15,185 bases of DNA from Pasteurellaceae bacterium (GCA_900756875.1 CAAELW010000031.1:1-15185), one strand, 5' to 3'; shown: positions 7,001-13,846, counted from the stretch's first letter. Program-made: numbers and translations. Notes: generated by a model not told the origin, from the letters alone.

Positions 7001-8227
7001 TTATTGTTGCATGCGTGCTTGAATACGTTCTGGCAATCTTAATCCAACGAGAGCAACAAGAACAATTGTCCAGAATAAGGTCACATACACAAGGGCTGAA
7101 CCAAGTCCGACTCTTTCGCTAAGTGCAGCGGCAATCACAGGAGACACCCCACCACCGATCGCAGCGAAGTTATAGATGAAACCAATACCTGTGCTTCGCA
7201 TTTCAGCCGGGAAGAAAGTCGCCATATATTTTGGTACTAAACCGGCAATCCCTAAGTTAGTTGCAAGTAAGAAGAAAAGCAACGCACCAAGTGCTAATAC
7301 ATTATTTTCTGGCAAATAGAATACTGGGAAGAGGAAGAAAAGCGATAACAATAGGCTATATACAAAGGTTTTCTTCTCACCCAATTTATCTCCGATAAAG
7401 CCTGCAATTAAGGTACCGATGAGGATACCAAAGCCTGCCCAGAACATCAGTGATTTCACATTTTCAGCATAGCCGTTTTCTTTGAGGTAAAGTGGAAGTA
7501 AGCCCACTACCGGCCAGTTTACAGAGAAAATTGAATAGCAAACTAAGAAAATAATTAAAGTAATTGGTAATTGTTTTTTAGTGAATAAGTCAGTAAGTGG
7601 AACTTTATTCACTTTACCCGCTGCTTTCGCTTGAGCCCATTCTTCACTTTCAGGGGCATGACGACGAACGTAGAGAACTAAAGCGACTGGTGCTAAACCA
7701 ATAAAGAAAGCCACACGCCAGCCATAAGCTTGTGCAACCCAAGGAATCACTTGAGAAGCAAGAATATTACCGATGGAAAAACCACTCACTAAAAATGCAC
7801 TGGCTTTTGTACGCAAATGTTTTGGCCAGCTTTCAATGGCATAAGAGGAAGAACACGCATATTCACCTGCCATCCCCATACCGATAATCATACGGAAGAT
7901 GAAAAGCCAAATATAACTGGTAGATAAACCGCACAAGAATGTCCCGACGGAATACGTAATAATGGAAACAATCATCGCCAAACGACGACCATATTTATCG
8001 GCAAAACTACCAAAAATCGCCCCACCTAATGGACGCGCTACGAACGCTGCAAGTAATAATGTGGATGTTTCCGTTGTGCTCATGGCAAATTCCTTTTGAA
8101 TATCCAAAAGCACATAAGTGATAAGCATATAATCGAAGCCATCAAAAACATAACCTAACCAAGCCGCAAATAACGCTTTTTTTTGCGTAGGACTGACTTC
8201 TTTATACCATGGTAATGATGTTGCCAT
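7001..8227 (-). CDS. yjhB: MFS sialate-type transporter, YjhB/NanT-like
   Basis: A 408-residue, 12-helix major facilitator that probably imports sialic acid or an anhydro/dehydro derivative by proton symport. I recognise close resemblance to E. coli YjhB: WYKEVSPTQKKALFAAWLGY at the start, VFDGFDYMLI in helix 1, GMGMAGEYACSSSYAIESWP in helix 4, KASAFLVSGFSIGNI, and NLGIAGLVPKY. The MFS loop motif GSFADKYGRR is at 73-82. The start has AGGGAGG 5 bases upstream. It lies divergent from a GntR regulator and a yjhC homologue; in E. coli yjhB and yjhC are neighbours, which strongly supports the role. NanT is also related, so the exact substrate (Neu5Ac, 2,7-anhydro-Neu5Ac or Neu5Ac2en) is inferred from context. 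Haemophilus commonly imports Neu5Ac itself by the SiaPQM TRAP system. Confidence 0.85.
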   Translation of the reverse strand: MATSLPWYKEVSPTQKKALFAAWLGYVFDGFDYMLITYVLLDIQKEFAMSTTETSTLLLAAFVARPLGGAIFGSFADKYGRRLAMIVSIITYSVGTFLCGLSTSYIWLFIFRMIIGMGMAGEYACSSSYAIESWPKHLRTKASAFLVSGFSIGNILASQVIPWVAQAYGWRVAFFIGLAPVALVLYVRRHAPESEEWAQAKAAGKVNKVPLTDLFTKKQLPITLIIFLVCYSIFSVNWPVVGLLPLYLKENGYAENVKSLMFWAGFGILIGTLIAGFIGDKLGEKKTFVYSLLLSLFFLFPVFYLPENNVLALGALLFFLLATNLGIAGLVPKYMATFFPAEMRSTGIGFIYNFAAIGGGVSPVIAAALSERVGLGSALVYVTLFWTIVLVALVGLRLPERIQARMQQ

Positions 8228-8258
8228 AACAACCTCCCTTCCTTGTATTTGAGAATTT

Positions 8259-8274
8259 TGTGGTATAGATCACA
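8259..8274 (+). promoter_or_regulatory. CRP-like site A in the divergent yjhB/GntR region
   Basis: TGTGG-TATAGA-TCACA, 9 of 10 conserved CRP positions. Its centre is about 70 bases upstream of the likely start of the plus-strand transcript, so it would act on the regulator/oxidoreductase operon; it lies downstream of the likely minus-strand start. Confidence 0.5.
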
Positions 8275-8301
8275 GAATTTAAAATCACTGCTAATTTCTG
8301 C

Positions 8302-8329
8302 TTGCATAAATAAAGATAAGACGTATGAT
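8302..8329 (+). promoter_or_regulatory. Candidate promoter of GntR-oxidoreductase operon
   Basis: TTGCAT (8302-8307) and TATGAT (8324-8329) with a 16-base spacer, predicting a start near 8336 and a leader of about 55 bases. The -10 box forms the centre of the palindrome at 8316-8336, so a bound repressor would exclude RNA polymerase. Confidence 0.5.
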
Positions 8330-8341
8330 GTCTTATGTCAA
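8313..8341 (-). promoter_or_regulatory. Candidate promoter of the YjhB-like MFS gene
   Basis: On the minus strand: a perfect TTGACA -35 (8341-8336), a 17-base spacer and TATCTT as -10 (8318-8313). Predicted start near 8306, about 80 bases before the MFS start codon. The spacer is almost entirely occupied by the operator-like palindrome. Confidence 0.65.
8316..8336. promoter_or_regulatory. Palindromic operator candidate for the adjacent GntR regulator
   Basis: Perfect 7-base arms, ATAAGAC (8316-8322) and GTCTTAT (8330-8336), around a 7-base centre. The 21-base dyad length suits a FadR-type GntR dimer. It overlaps the core elements of both divergent promoters, so one bound dimer could repress transport and catabolism together. 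Assignment to this regulator is inferred from position. Confidence 0.6.
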
Positions 8342-8351
8342 TCAGAGAGAA

Positions 8352-8367
8352 TGAGAGCTGGATCACA
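8352..8367 (-). promoter_or_regulatory. CRP-like site B in the divergent region
   Basis: TGAGA-GCTGGA-TCACA, 9 of 10 conserved CRP positions. It is centred about 53 bases upstream of the predicted MFS transcript start, not one of the preferred CRP distances, so activity is less certain than the sequence match. Confidence 0.4.
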
Positions 8368-8389
8368 AATTCAGAAAATAGATTAGAAA

Positions 8390-9112
8390 ATGAGAACAGA
8401 AATGAAAAAAACAAGTAAAAAAGAAGCAAGTCTCGTTTTGCAGGATAAAATCAAATCGCTCATCATTAAACAAAATCTTAAATCCGGCGATTTGATGCCA
8501 ACAGAAAATGAGTTGATTGAACAGCTTGGTGTAAGCCGTTCCAGTTTGCGTGAAGCCATTAAATCTTTAGAGGCGCTACACATTTTAGACATTCGCCATG
8601 GCGTCGGCACCTTTGTGAGTGAATCCTCTCTTGTGCCAATGATTCGCGGATTAAGCTTTCACACCCAACTGAATTTACATAATGATCATAATCAGCTAAT
8701 TAATATTTTGGATATTCGGGAAATTTTGGAATACGGTTTTGCCCCGATGGTTTTAGGAAAAATTAGCCAAGAACAGACCGCACTTTTGCAAAAATCAGTA
8801 GCAAATATGGAGAAAAATGCACGAGAACAAAAGTTTTCACCTAAAGATGAATACCACATTCATTTAAAACTTTATGAACCATTAAATAACCCGTTACTGA
8901 TTCAATATTTAGATGCGTTTTGGCAAATTTATCAGCAAGTAGAAAAAGGCTTACCGCCACCAATACTTTCTCCTGAAAAATTAGCCATGCAACACCGTGA
9001 ATTAATTGATGCCGTGGAAGCGCATGATTTGGTACGCATGCAACGCGCGATCTTGCAATATTTCCAAAGTATTCGCCAACGCTTACAACAAGGAGGGCAT
9101 GATGCAAACTAA
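8390..9112 (+). CDS. FadR-subfamily GntR transcriptional regulator
   Basis: A 240-residue DNA-binding regulator. Residues about 14-76 are the GntR winged helix-turn-helix, with the hallmark MPTENELIEQLGVSRSSLRE and a wing ending in HGVGTFV. Residues about 100-232 are an all-helical FCD-type effector domain. Aligning the FCD pattern on NNPLL and HREL puts Glu154 where the metal-binding Asp is usual and Tyr224 where the last His is usual; His158 and His202 are kept. The ATG at 8390 and one at 8402 are both possible starts; neither has a strong ribosome site. It overlaps the next gene by 11 bases and is divergent from the YjhB-like carrier, so it is the likely local repressor, released by a sialate-derived effector. 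It is not identifiable as E. coli NanR, though NanR belongs to the same family. Confidence 0.85.
   Translation: MRTEMKKTSKKEASLVLQDKIKSLIIKQNLKSGDLMPTENELIEQLGVSRSSLREAIKSLEALHILDIRHGVGTFVSESSLVPMIRGLSFHTQLNLHNDHNQLINILDIREILEYGFAPMVLGKISQEQTALLQKSVANMEKNAREQKFSPKDEYHIHLKLYEPLNNPLLIQYLDAFWQIYQQVEKGLPPPILSPEKLAMQHRELIDAVEAHDLVRMQRAILQYFQSIRQRLQQGGHDAN
8777..8785 (-). repeat. DNA uptake signal inside GntR gene
   Basis: Exact complement of AAGTGCGGT within the effector-domain coding region of the regulator, unpaired. Confidence 0.85.
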
Positions 9113-10175
9113 TGGATTAAACATTGCCTTAATCGGCTGCGGCTTTTTTGGCGTTCAACTAGCTTCCGCATTTGACAAAGCCCAAGCAAACTTAATTGCA
9201 GTGACCGATATCAATCCTTCTCTTGCACAAAAACTCGCAGACCAATACGGCAGCCAAGCTTTTTTTAGTGTAGAAGAAATGTTGGCAGAAACTAAACCGG
9301 ATTTAGTGGTCATCGCCACTCCAAACTATGCTCATTATTCTCCGGCTATTTTGGCTTTAAATGCGGGTTGTCATGTCTTTATTGAAACACCTTTTACCTT
9401 AAGCTCCTCCCAAGGCCAACATTTACGCCGTCTTGCTGAAGAAAAAGGCAAATTCATTTTTGTGGGCCATTTAGAGCGTACGTTGCCAGGCATGTTGAAA
9501 GTCAAAGCGGCTTTAGAACAAGGAAAATTAGGCAGAATTACGGTCGCACGAGCCATGCGTCAGCGTTGGATTGAAAACCTACCAAACAAAGAGTGGTGGA
9601 AATTAGATGCCAATCTTACGGGCGGCGAGCTTTTCCACCTCATTCATGAACTGGATTTACTCTGTTGGTTACTAGGAGATATTGATGCGGTCTTTGCTCA
9701 AGCGGCTAACCAAGCGCATCACGATACGCCAGACAGCCGTGATGTGTTGCAGTTGCTATTACGTTTTAAAAATGGCGTATTAGGTTCGCTCGAAATGGGC
9801 ACTGCTTATCGATTACACCAATGGGGCATTCAAATTCATGGTGAAAATGGTGTGATTGAAGTCAATTTCTTTACCTCAAGTGTCACATTTAATTATCTAG
9901 ATGGAAAAATAGAACACGTTGATTTATTTGATGAATTTGAGGCTGATTTATCTTTACGCGAAAGTGCCAAAGGCACACAGCAATATAATGTCACCCACGC
10001 ACCTTGCCAACTTTGGTTAAGCCGAGCCGCTGAAATCGAAGTACAAAGCGTGGTGGAGCACTTAACGCAAGGAAAAACCAGCCCATTAAGTCTATGTTTA
10101 ACTGAAGCCATCGAAGTTGCAGAAGCAGCGAAGCAATCCATGGTAACGGAAAAACAAATCTCAGTGAAAAAATAA
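9102..10175 (+). CDS. Gfo/Idh/MocA-family oxidoreductase lacking the EKP lysine
   Basis: A 357-residue NAD(P)-dependent dehydrogenase-like protein. The N-terminal Rossmann fold shows GCGFFG (12-17) and an acidic Asp36 at the end of strand 2, which favours NAD over NADP. The family EKP motif reads ETP at 95-97, so the catalytic Lys is Thr96 (codon ACA, one base from AAA). The C-terminal domain keeps GGELFHLIHELD (174-185), matching the corresponding stretch of the YjhC homologue. Start: of two adjacent ATGs, 9102 fits best, with AGGAGGG ending 4 bases upstream; 9099 would be too close. It overlaps the regulator by 11 bases and precedes the yjhC gene by 10 bases, so it is co-transcribed and probably works on a related sugar acid or partners YjhC. 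The precise reaction is unknown, and activity without the Lys is open. Confidence 0.82.
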   Translation: MQTNGLNIALIGCGFFGVQLASAFDKAQANLIAVTDINPSLAQKLADQYGSQAFFSVEEMLAETKPDLVVIATPNYAHYSPAILALNAGCHVFIETPFTLSSSQGQHLRRLAEEKGKFIFVGHLERTLPGMLKVKAALEQGKLGRITVARAMRQRWIENLPNKEWWKLDANLTGGELFHLIHELDLLCWLLGDIDAVFAQAANQAHHDTPDSRDVLQLLLRFKNGVLGSLEMGTAYRLHQWGIQIHGENGVIEVNFFTSSVTFNYLDGKIEHVDLFDEFEADLSLRESAKGTQQYNVTHAPCQLWLSRAAEIEVQSVVEHLTQGKTSPLSLCLTEAIEVAEAAKQSMVTEKQISVKK

Positions 10176-10185
10176 GGAGTTTATT

Positions 10186-11292
10186 ATGATGCGATATGGT
10201 GTTGTTGGCGTTGGCTATTTTGGTGCGGATTTAGCCCGTTTCATGAATGAATTTGATGATGCACAGATTACAATGGTATACGACCCTGAAAATGGTGAAA
10301 CCATTGCTCAAGAATTACAATGCGTAGCGGCAAAATCTCTTGACGAATTGGTCACTTCCCCTGATGTGGATTGCGTGATTGTTGCCACCCCAAACTACTT
10401 ACACAAAGAACCGGTCATCCTTGCAGCAAAAAACAAAAAACATGTTTTCTGTGAAAAACCAATTGCCTTAAGTTATCAAGACTGTGACGACATGGTACGC
10501 GCTTGTGAAGAAAATGGCGTCACCTTTATGGCTGGCCATGTGATGAACTTCTTTAACGGTGTTCACCATGCCAAAGAATTAATCAATCAAGGCGTGATCG
10601 GTAAAGTGCTTTATTGTCACACTGCACGTAACGGCTGGGAAGAACAACAACCGACTATCTCATGGAAAAAAATCCGTGAAAAATCTGGCGGCCACTTATA
10701 TCACCATATTCACGAATTAGACTGCGTACAATTCATTATGGGGGGCATGCCAAAAACTGTTACCATGGCAGCCGCCAATGTTGCACACAAAGGCGAAAAC
10801 TTTGGTGATGAAGACGATATGATTTTTGTCACCATGGAATATGATGATAATCGCTTCGCAGTTCTAGAATGGGGTTCCGCTTTCCGTTGGGGTGAGCATT
10901 ATGTATTAATTCAAGGGGAAAAAGGTGCGATCAAACTTGATATGTACAATACCAAAGGTACCCTTCGTGTGGATGGAAAAGACACCTATTTCCTTATTCA
11001 CGAAACCCAAGAAGAAGATGATGACCGTACCCGTATTTACAACAGCACAGAAATGGACGGTGCGATTCAATACGGTAAACCGGGTAAACGCACACCGTTA
11101 TGGTTGAGCTCTATCATGAAAAAAGAAATGCGTTATTTAAACGATATTCTTCATGGAATGGAACCAACTGAGGAATTTGTAAAATTACTCACCGGTGAAG
11201 CTGCCCGCGCTGCTATCGCTACTGCCGATGCATGTACCCGTTCTCGTTACGAAAACCGCAAAGTTGAGTTGGCAGAAATCATCGGTAAATAA
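10186..11292 (+). CDS. yjhC: YjhC/NanY-like NAD-dependent anhydrosialate oxidoreductase
   Basis: A 368-residue cytosolic Gfo/Idh/MocA enzyme strongly resembling E. coli YjhC, which converts 2,7-anhydro-Neu5Ac and 2-deoxy-2,3-didehydro-Neu5Ac to Neu5Ac, using bound NAD transiently with no net redox change. Matching stretches include VVGVGYFG (NAD loop, Gly8-Gly10-Gly13), VYDPENGE after strand 2 with Asp33, VATPNYLHKEPVI, KHVFCEKPIALSY (EKP at 90-92), FMAGHVMNFFNGV, SGGHLYHHIHELDCVQ (167-182), LEWGSAF and VHETQEEDDD-like acidic text. Lys91 and His176 are the obvious catalytic candidates. Start at 10186: AAGGAG 6 bases upstream, and the N-terminus then matches the E. coli length. It is the last gene of the operon, before a dyad terminator. 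The product would enter the nan pathway, which is not in this window. Confidence 0.9.
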   Translation: MMRYGVVGVGYFGADLARFMNEFDDAQITMVYDPENGETIAQELQCVAAKSLDELVTSPDVDCVIVATPNYLHKEPVILAAKNKKHVFCEKPIALSYQDCDDMVRACEENGVTFMAGHVMNFFNGVHHAKELINQGVIGKVLYCHTARNGWEEQQPTISWKKIREKSGGHLYHHIHELDCVQFIMGGMPKTVTMAAANVAHKGENFGDEDDMIFVTMEYDDNRFAVLEWGSAFRWGEHYVLIQGEKGAIKLDMYNTKGTLRVDGKDTYFLIHETQEEDDDRTRIYNSTEMDGAIQYGKPGKRTPLWLSSIMKKEMRYLNDILHGMEPTEEFVKLLTGEAARAAIATADACTRSRYENRKVELAEIIGK

Positions 11293-11308
11293 AAATAACG
11301 TAAAAATA

Positions 11309-11342
11309 AACCGCACTTTGGTTACCAAATCAAAGTGCGGTT
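11309..11342. terminator. Bidirectional terminator built from paired uptake signals
   Basis: A 12-bp perfect stem (11309-11320 with 11331-11342) and 10-base loop, made of two exact inverted uptake signals (11310-11318 and 11333-11341). T-rich stretches follow on both strands. It sits between the convergent yjhC and pdxH genes and should stop both transcripts. Confidence 0.85.
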
Positions 11343-11367
11343 ATTTTTTACATGTTTTTGAAGAAAC

Positions 11368-12000
11368 TTACGGCGATAACCGCTCTCTTTCCCATTTCCC
11401 CTCATTGTATAAATAACAAATTCGGTCATGTAAACGACTTGGGCGACCTTGCCAGAATTCAATGCGATCAGGAATCACAAGATAGCCACCCCAATGTGGT
11501 GGACGAGGGACGTTTAGGGGGTGTTTTGCTGCAATCAGAGCTGCTTTCGCTAATAAAGATTTATGGCTAGAAATGACCGCACTTTGCTCGCTGGCCCAAG
11601 CGCCAATTCGGCTGGTGTAAGGGCGCGTTGCAAAATATTCATCTGATTGTTCAGGCGAGATTTTTTCAGCTTTGCCCTCAATACGAACAGAACGTTCTAA
11701 TTCAGGCCAAAAGAATGTTAGGGCAACGAAAGGATTATGTTCTATGGCGCGACCTTTTCGGCTGTGATAATTCGTAAAAAATACAAAGCCTTGTTCGTTC
11801 ACTTCTTTCAACAGCACCATTCGACTTGTTGGCCGACCATCTTCATTGACTGTCGCAACATTAACACCTGTTGGCTCGTTTACTTTGGCAGTAATCGCTT
11901 CGTTGAGCCATTTTTCAAATTGTTTTATTGGGTTGGGATCGCAATCATGCTGAGAAAGCGCCTGTTTGCAATAATCCTCTCGAATATCATGTAAGTCCAT
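11368..12000 (-). CDS. pdxH: Pyridoxamine 5'-phosphate oxidase
   Basis: A 210-residue FMN-dependent cytosolic enzyme that oxidises pyridoxamine or pyridoxine 5'-phosphate to pyridoxal 5'-phosphate, the last step of PLP synthesis and salvage. Family features: an N-terminal LHDIREDY segment, [10 protein letters not shown] and [10 protein letters not shown] in the FMN-binding half, [28 protein letters not shown], and the C-terminal dimerisation/active-site block with [23 protein letters not shown] and a final RLSP. The length is as usual for PdxH. The start at 12000 is supported by AGGAG 7 bases upstream and by homology; a longer reading from TTG at 12027 would run through the ribosome site and is rejected. 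An uptake signal lies within the gene. It follows hbpA on the same strand but behind that gene's terminator, so it is probably transcribed separately. Confidence 0.95.
   Translation of the reverse strand: MDLHDIREDYCKQALSQHDCDPNPIKQFEKWLNEAITAKVNEPTGVNVATVNEDGRPTSRMVLLKEVNEQGFVFFTNYHSRKGRAIEHNPFVALTFFWPELERSVRIEGKAEKISPEQSDEYFATRPYTSRIGAWASEQSAVISSHKSLLAKAALIAAKHPLNVPRPPHWGGYLVIPDRIEFWQGRPSRLHDRICYLYNEGKWERERLSP
11576..11584 (-). repeat. DNA uptake signal inside pdxH
   Basis: Exact complement of AAGTGCGGT in the coding region of pdxH. It is the last exact copy I find; none was seen from here to the right edge. Confidence 0.8.
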
Positions 12001-12029
12001 TTTCTTTCTCCTTTTGCTTGAAAACAAAA

Positions 12030-12051
12030 AGCCCTTGCAACTGCAAGGGCT
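12030..12051 (-). terminator. Rho-independent terminator of hbpA
   Basis: Perfect 10-bp GC-rich stem (12030-12039 with 12042-12051) with a very short loop, 15 bases after the hbpA stop and followed on the minus strand by TTTTTGTTTT. A textbook intrinsic terminator, not made from uptake signals. Confidence 0.9.
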
Positions 12052-12080
12052 AGTATAGTCCGTTAATTATTTACCATCAA
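12052..12080 (-). promoter_or_regulatory. Candidate pdxH promoter overlapping the end of hbpA
   Basis: On the minus strand: TTGATG (12080-12075) and TATACT (12057-12052) with a 17-base spacer. The -35 box lies in the last codons of hbpA and transcription would start near 12045, inside the hbpA terminator stem, so the pdxH message would not carry the complete hairpin. Confidence 0.5.
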
Positions 12081-13713
12081 CACTCACACCATAAAATGCA
12101 TCGTAGCCAAATGGGCTTTGTACGTAGCCTTTTACGCGAGGGCTGAGTGGTGCGAAACCAACAGAATGCGCAACTGGAATCCATGGTGCTTGATCATGGA
12201 AAATTACTTGTGCTTGTTTGTAAAGCGCTGCACGTTCATCTTTATTGGTTAAGCCAATCGCTTTATCTAATAAGGCATCAAATTCTGCATTTTTGAAACG
12301 CGCAAAGTTTGAGTTACCAGCGTTAGCACTTGCAAGTAACGGAGAAAGGAAGTTATCCGGATCACCGTTATCGCCTGACCAACCGAAGATACCTGCCGTT
12401 AATTCGCCTGCTTTAGCACGTTTTTGATAATCCGCCCATTCAAACGTTACTGGATTTGCTTTTACGCCCACTTTCGCCCAGTCAGCCATCACAAGTTCAG
12501 CCATACGTTTTGGATTTGGGTTAGACGCACGTACCACCGGTTGAATCCAGAAGTCCGTTTCAAAACCATTTGGATAACCTGCTTCTGCTAAAAGCTGTTT
12601 CGCTTTCTCTGGATCATACGGATAATCTTGGATTTCGTCGTTATAGCTCCAAATTGTTGGCGGTAGTGGGTTTTTCGCTGCAGTGCCTGCACCTTGATAA
12701 ACCGCTTCAATAATCGCTTTTTTGTCCACCGCATAGTTCAATGCTTGGCGCACTTTCACGTTATCAAACGGTGCTTTCTCTGTATTGAATGCGATATATG
12801 CTACGTTCAAACCTTTTTGTTCCAAAAGCTGTACTTTTGGATCGGTTTTCATTTTGGCTAAATCCGCCACGTTCGGGAAGAGAATTAAATCACAAGATCC
12901 CGCTTGTAACTTCGCATAACGCGTCGTCGCATCAGGCACAATGCTGATGACTAAACGGTCAAGCGGTGTGCGACCTTTCCAATAGGTTTCATTCGCCACA
13001 TATTGTGCCGCTTGGTCAGTTTTGTAATCCACAAAAATAAACGGACCTGTACCTACCGGCTTGTTATCGATCGTTTCTGGTTTACCCGCTTTCAACATCG
13101 CATCAGCATATTCAGCTGAGTAAATAGAGATAAAGTCCATACCCAAGCTTGCTAAGAAAGTCGCATCTTTCTTATTCAAGGTGATACGAACGGTGTTGTC
13201 GTCTATTTTCTCAACTGATTTCAATAAATCTGGGAATTTCATCGCTTTGAAATACGGATAAGTCCCTTTTGATACATTGTGGTAAGGGTGGTTAGGATCT
13301 AACTGACGTTGGAAAGAAAAGATCACATCATCCGCATTAAAATCACGTGTTGGCGTAAATTCTTTTGTCGTATGGAATTTCACCCCTTTACGTAAATGGA
13401 ACGTATAAGTTAAACCATCATCACTGATCTCCCAGCTTTCAGCCAAGGCTGGCTCAAGGTCAGTTGAACCTTTTTTGAATTCAACCAAGCGGTTATACAC
13501 TTGTTGTGAACTTGCATTGTAAGATGTACCTTCCATTACTAATGCAGGGCTAAAGCTAAGTGGTGCTTTTGCTGTACAGTACACAAATGTGTTATTTCCT
13601 GAAGGTTTTGCTGTTTCTGCTTTCGCATTTTCTTTTGCAGCAGAACCAGATTGATCACAAGCCGCTAAAAACAAACTTGCTGCAATAAGAGTTAAGGTCG
13701 CTTTTAATTTCAT
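12067..13713 (-). CDS. hbpA: Heme/glutathione-binding lipoprotein HbpA (GbpA), SBP family 5
   Basis: A 548-residue periplasmic binding lipoprotein of the DppA/OppA (SBP_bac_5) family. Residues 1-18 form a lipoprotein signal with lipobox LAAC; Cys19 would be acylated. Asp20 at +2 is the E. coli-type signal for staying in the inner membrane. The family block ALAESWEISDDGLTYTFHLR is near 90-110, and the C-terminal lobe includes WSGDNGDPDNFLSPLL. I recognise H. influenzae HbpA (HI0853), first described as heme-binding and later shown to bind glutathione and deliver it to the DppBCDF permease, hence the name GbpA. No permease genes accompany it here, which fits an orphan binding protein using the Dpp machinery. 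AAGGA lies upstream of the ATG. DppA-type dipeptide binding is the main alternative. Confidence 0.87.
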   Translation of the reverse strand: MKLKATLTLIAASLFLAACDQSGSAAKENAKAETAKPSGNNTFVYCTAKAPLSFSPALVMEGTSYNASSQQVYNRLVEFKKGSTDLEPALAESWEISDDGLTYTFHLRKGVKFHTTKEFTPTRDFNADDVIFSFQRQLDPNHPYHNVSKGTYPYFKAMKFPDLLKSVEKIDDNTVRITLNKKDATFLASLGMDFISIYSAEYADAMLKAGKPETIDNKPVGTGPFIFVDYKTDQAAQYVANETYWKGRTPLDRLVISIVPDATTRYAKLQAGSCDLILFPNVADLAKMKTDPKVQLLEQKGLNVAYIAFNTEKAPFDNVKVRQALNYAVDKKAIIEAVYQGAGTAAKNPLPPTIWSYNDEIQDYPYDPEKAKQLLAEAGYPNGFETDFWIQPVVRASNPNPKRMAELVMADWAKVGVKANPVTFEWADYQKRAKAGELTAGIFGWSGDNGDPDNFLSPLLASANAGNSNFARFKNAEFDALLDKAIGLTNKDERAALYKQAQVIFHDQAPWIPVAHSVGFAPLSPRVKGYVQSPFGYDAFYGVSVDGK

Positions 13714-13752
13714 AAGTTTTCCTTCTTTAATCGGGTGAAAGACCCAAACATG

Positions 13753-13782
13753 AATATAAAATTTTACCTAAGATATAAGCAA
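13753..13782 (-). promoter_or_regulatory. Weak candidate hbpA promoter
   Basis: On the minus strand TATATT (13758-13753) is a good -10 box, 18 bases after a poor -35, TTGCTT (13782-13777). The rest of the 13714-13846 gap is AT-rich. I could not identify a Fur box with confidence. Confidence 0.3.
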
Positions 13783-13846
13783 ATCAAACTTTTACGAAAT
13801 AAGAAAAAGATCTTTCTTATAACTAATTAGACTAAGACATTTAATA

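Noticed and set aside
8262..8267. GGTATA, the repeat unit bound by E. coli NanR
   Set aside because: Only one copy is present; NanR operators have two or three in tandem. It lies inside a CRP-like site and the 21-base palindrome nearby is a better operator.
8202..8429. Minus-strand open frame across the divergent promoter region
   Set aside because: It covers promoters and operator, is low in complexity and overlaps two real genes; no evidence for a protein.
12001..12027. Longer pdxH start at TTG 12027
   Set aside because: It would translate through the Shine-Dalgarno sequence and add nine residues not found in the family.
13801..13818. AT-rich inverted repeat (AAGAAA and TTTCTT) after the MdtD-like gene
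   Set aside because: The six-base stem contains a single G-C pair, is not followed by a T run, and could arise by chance in this AT-rich gap; not called a terminator.
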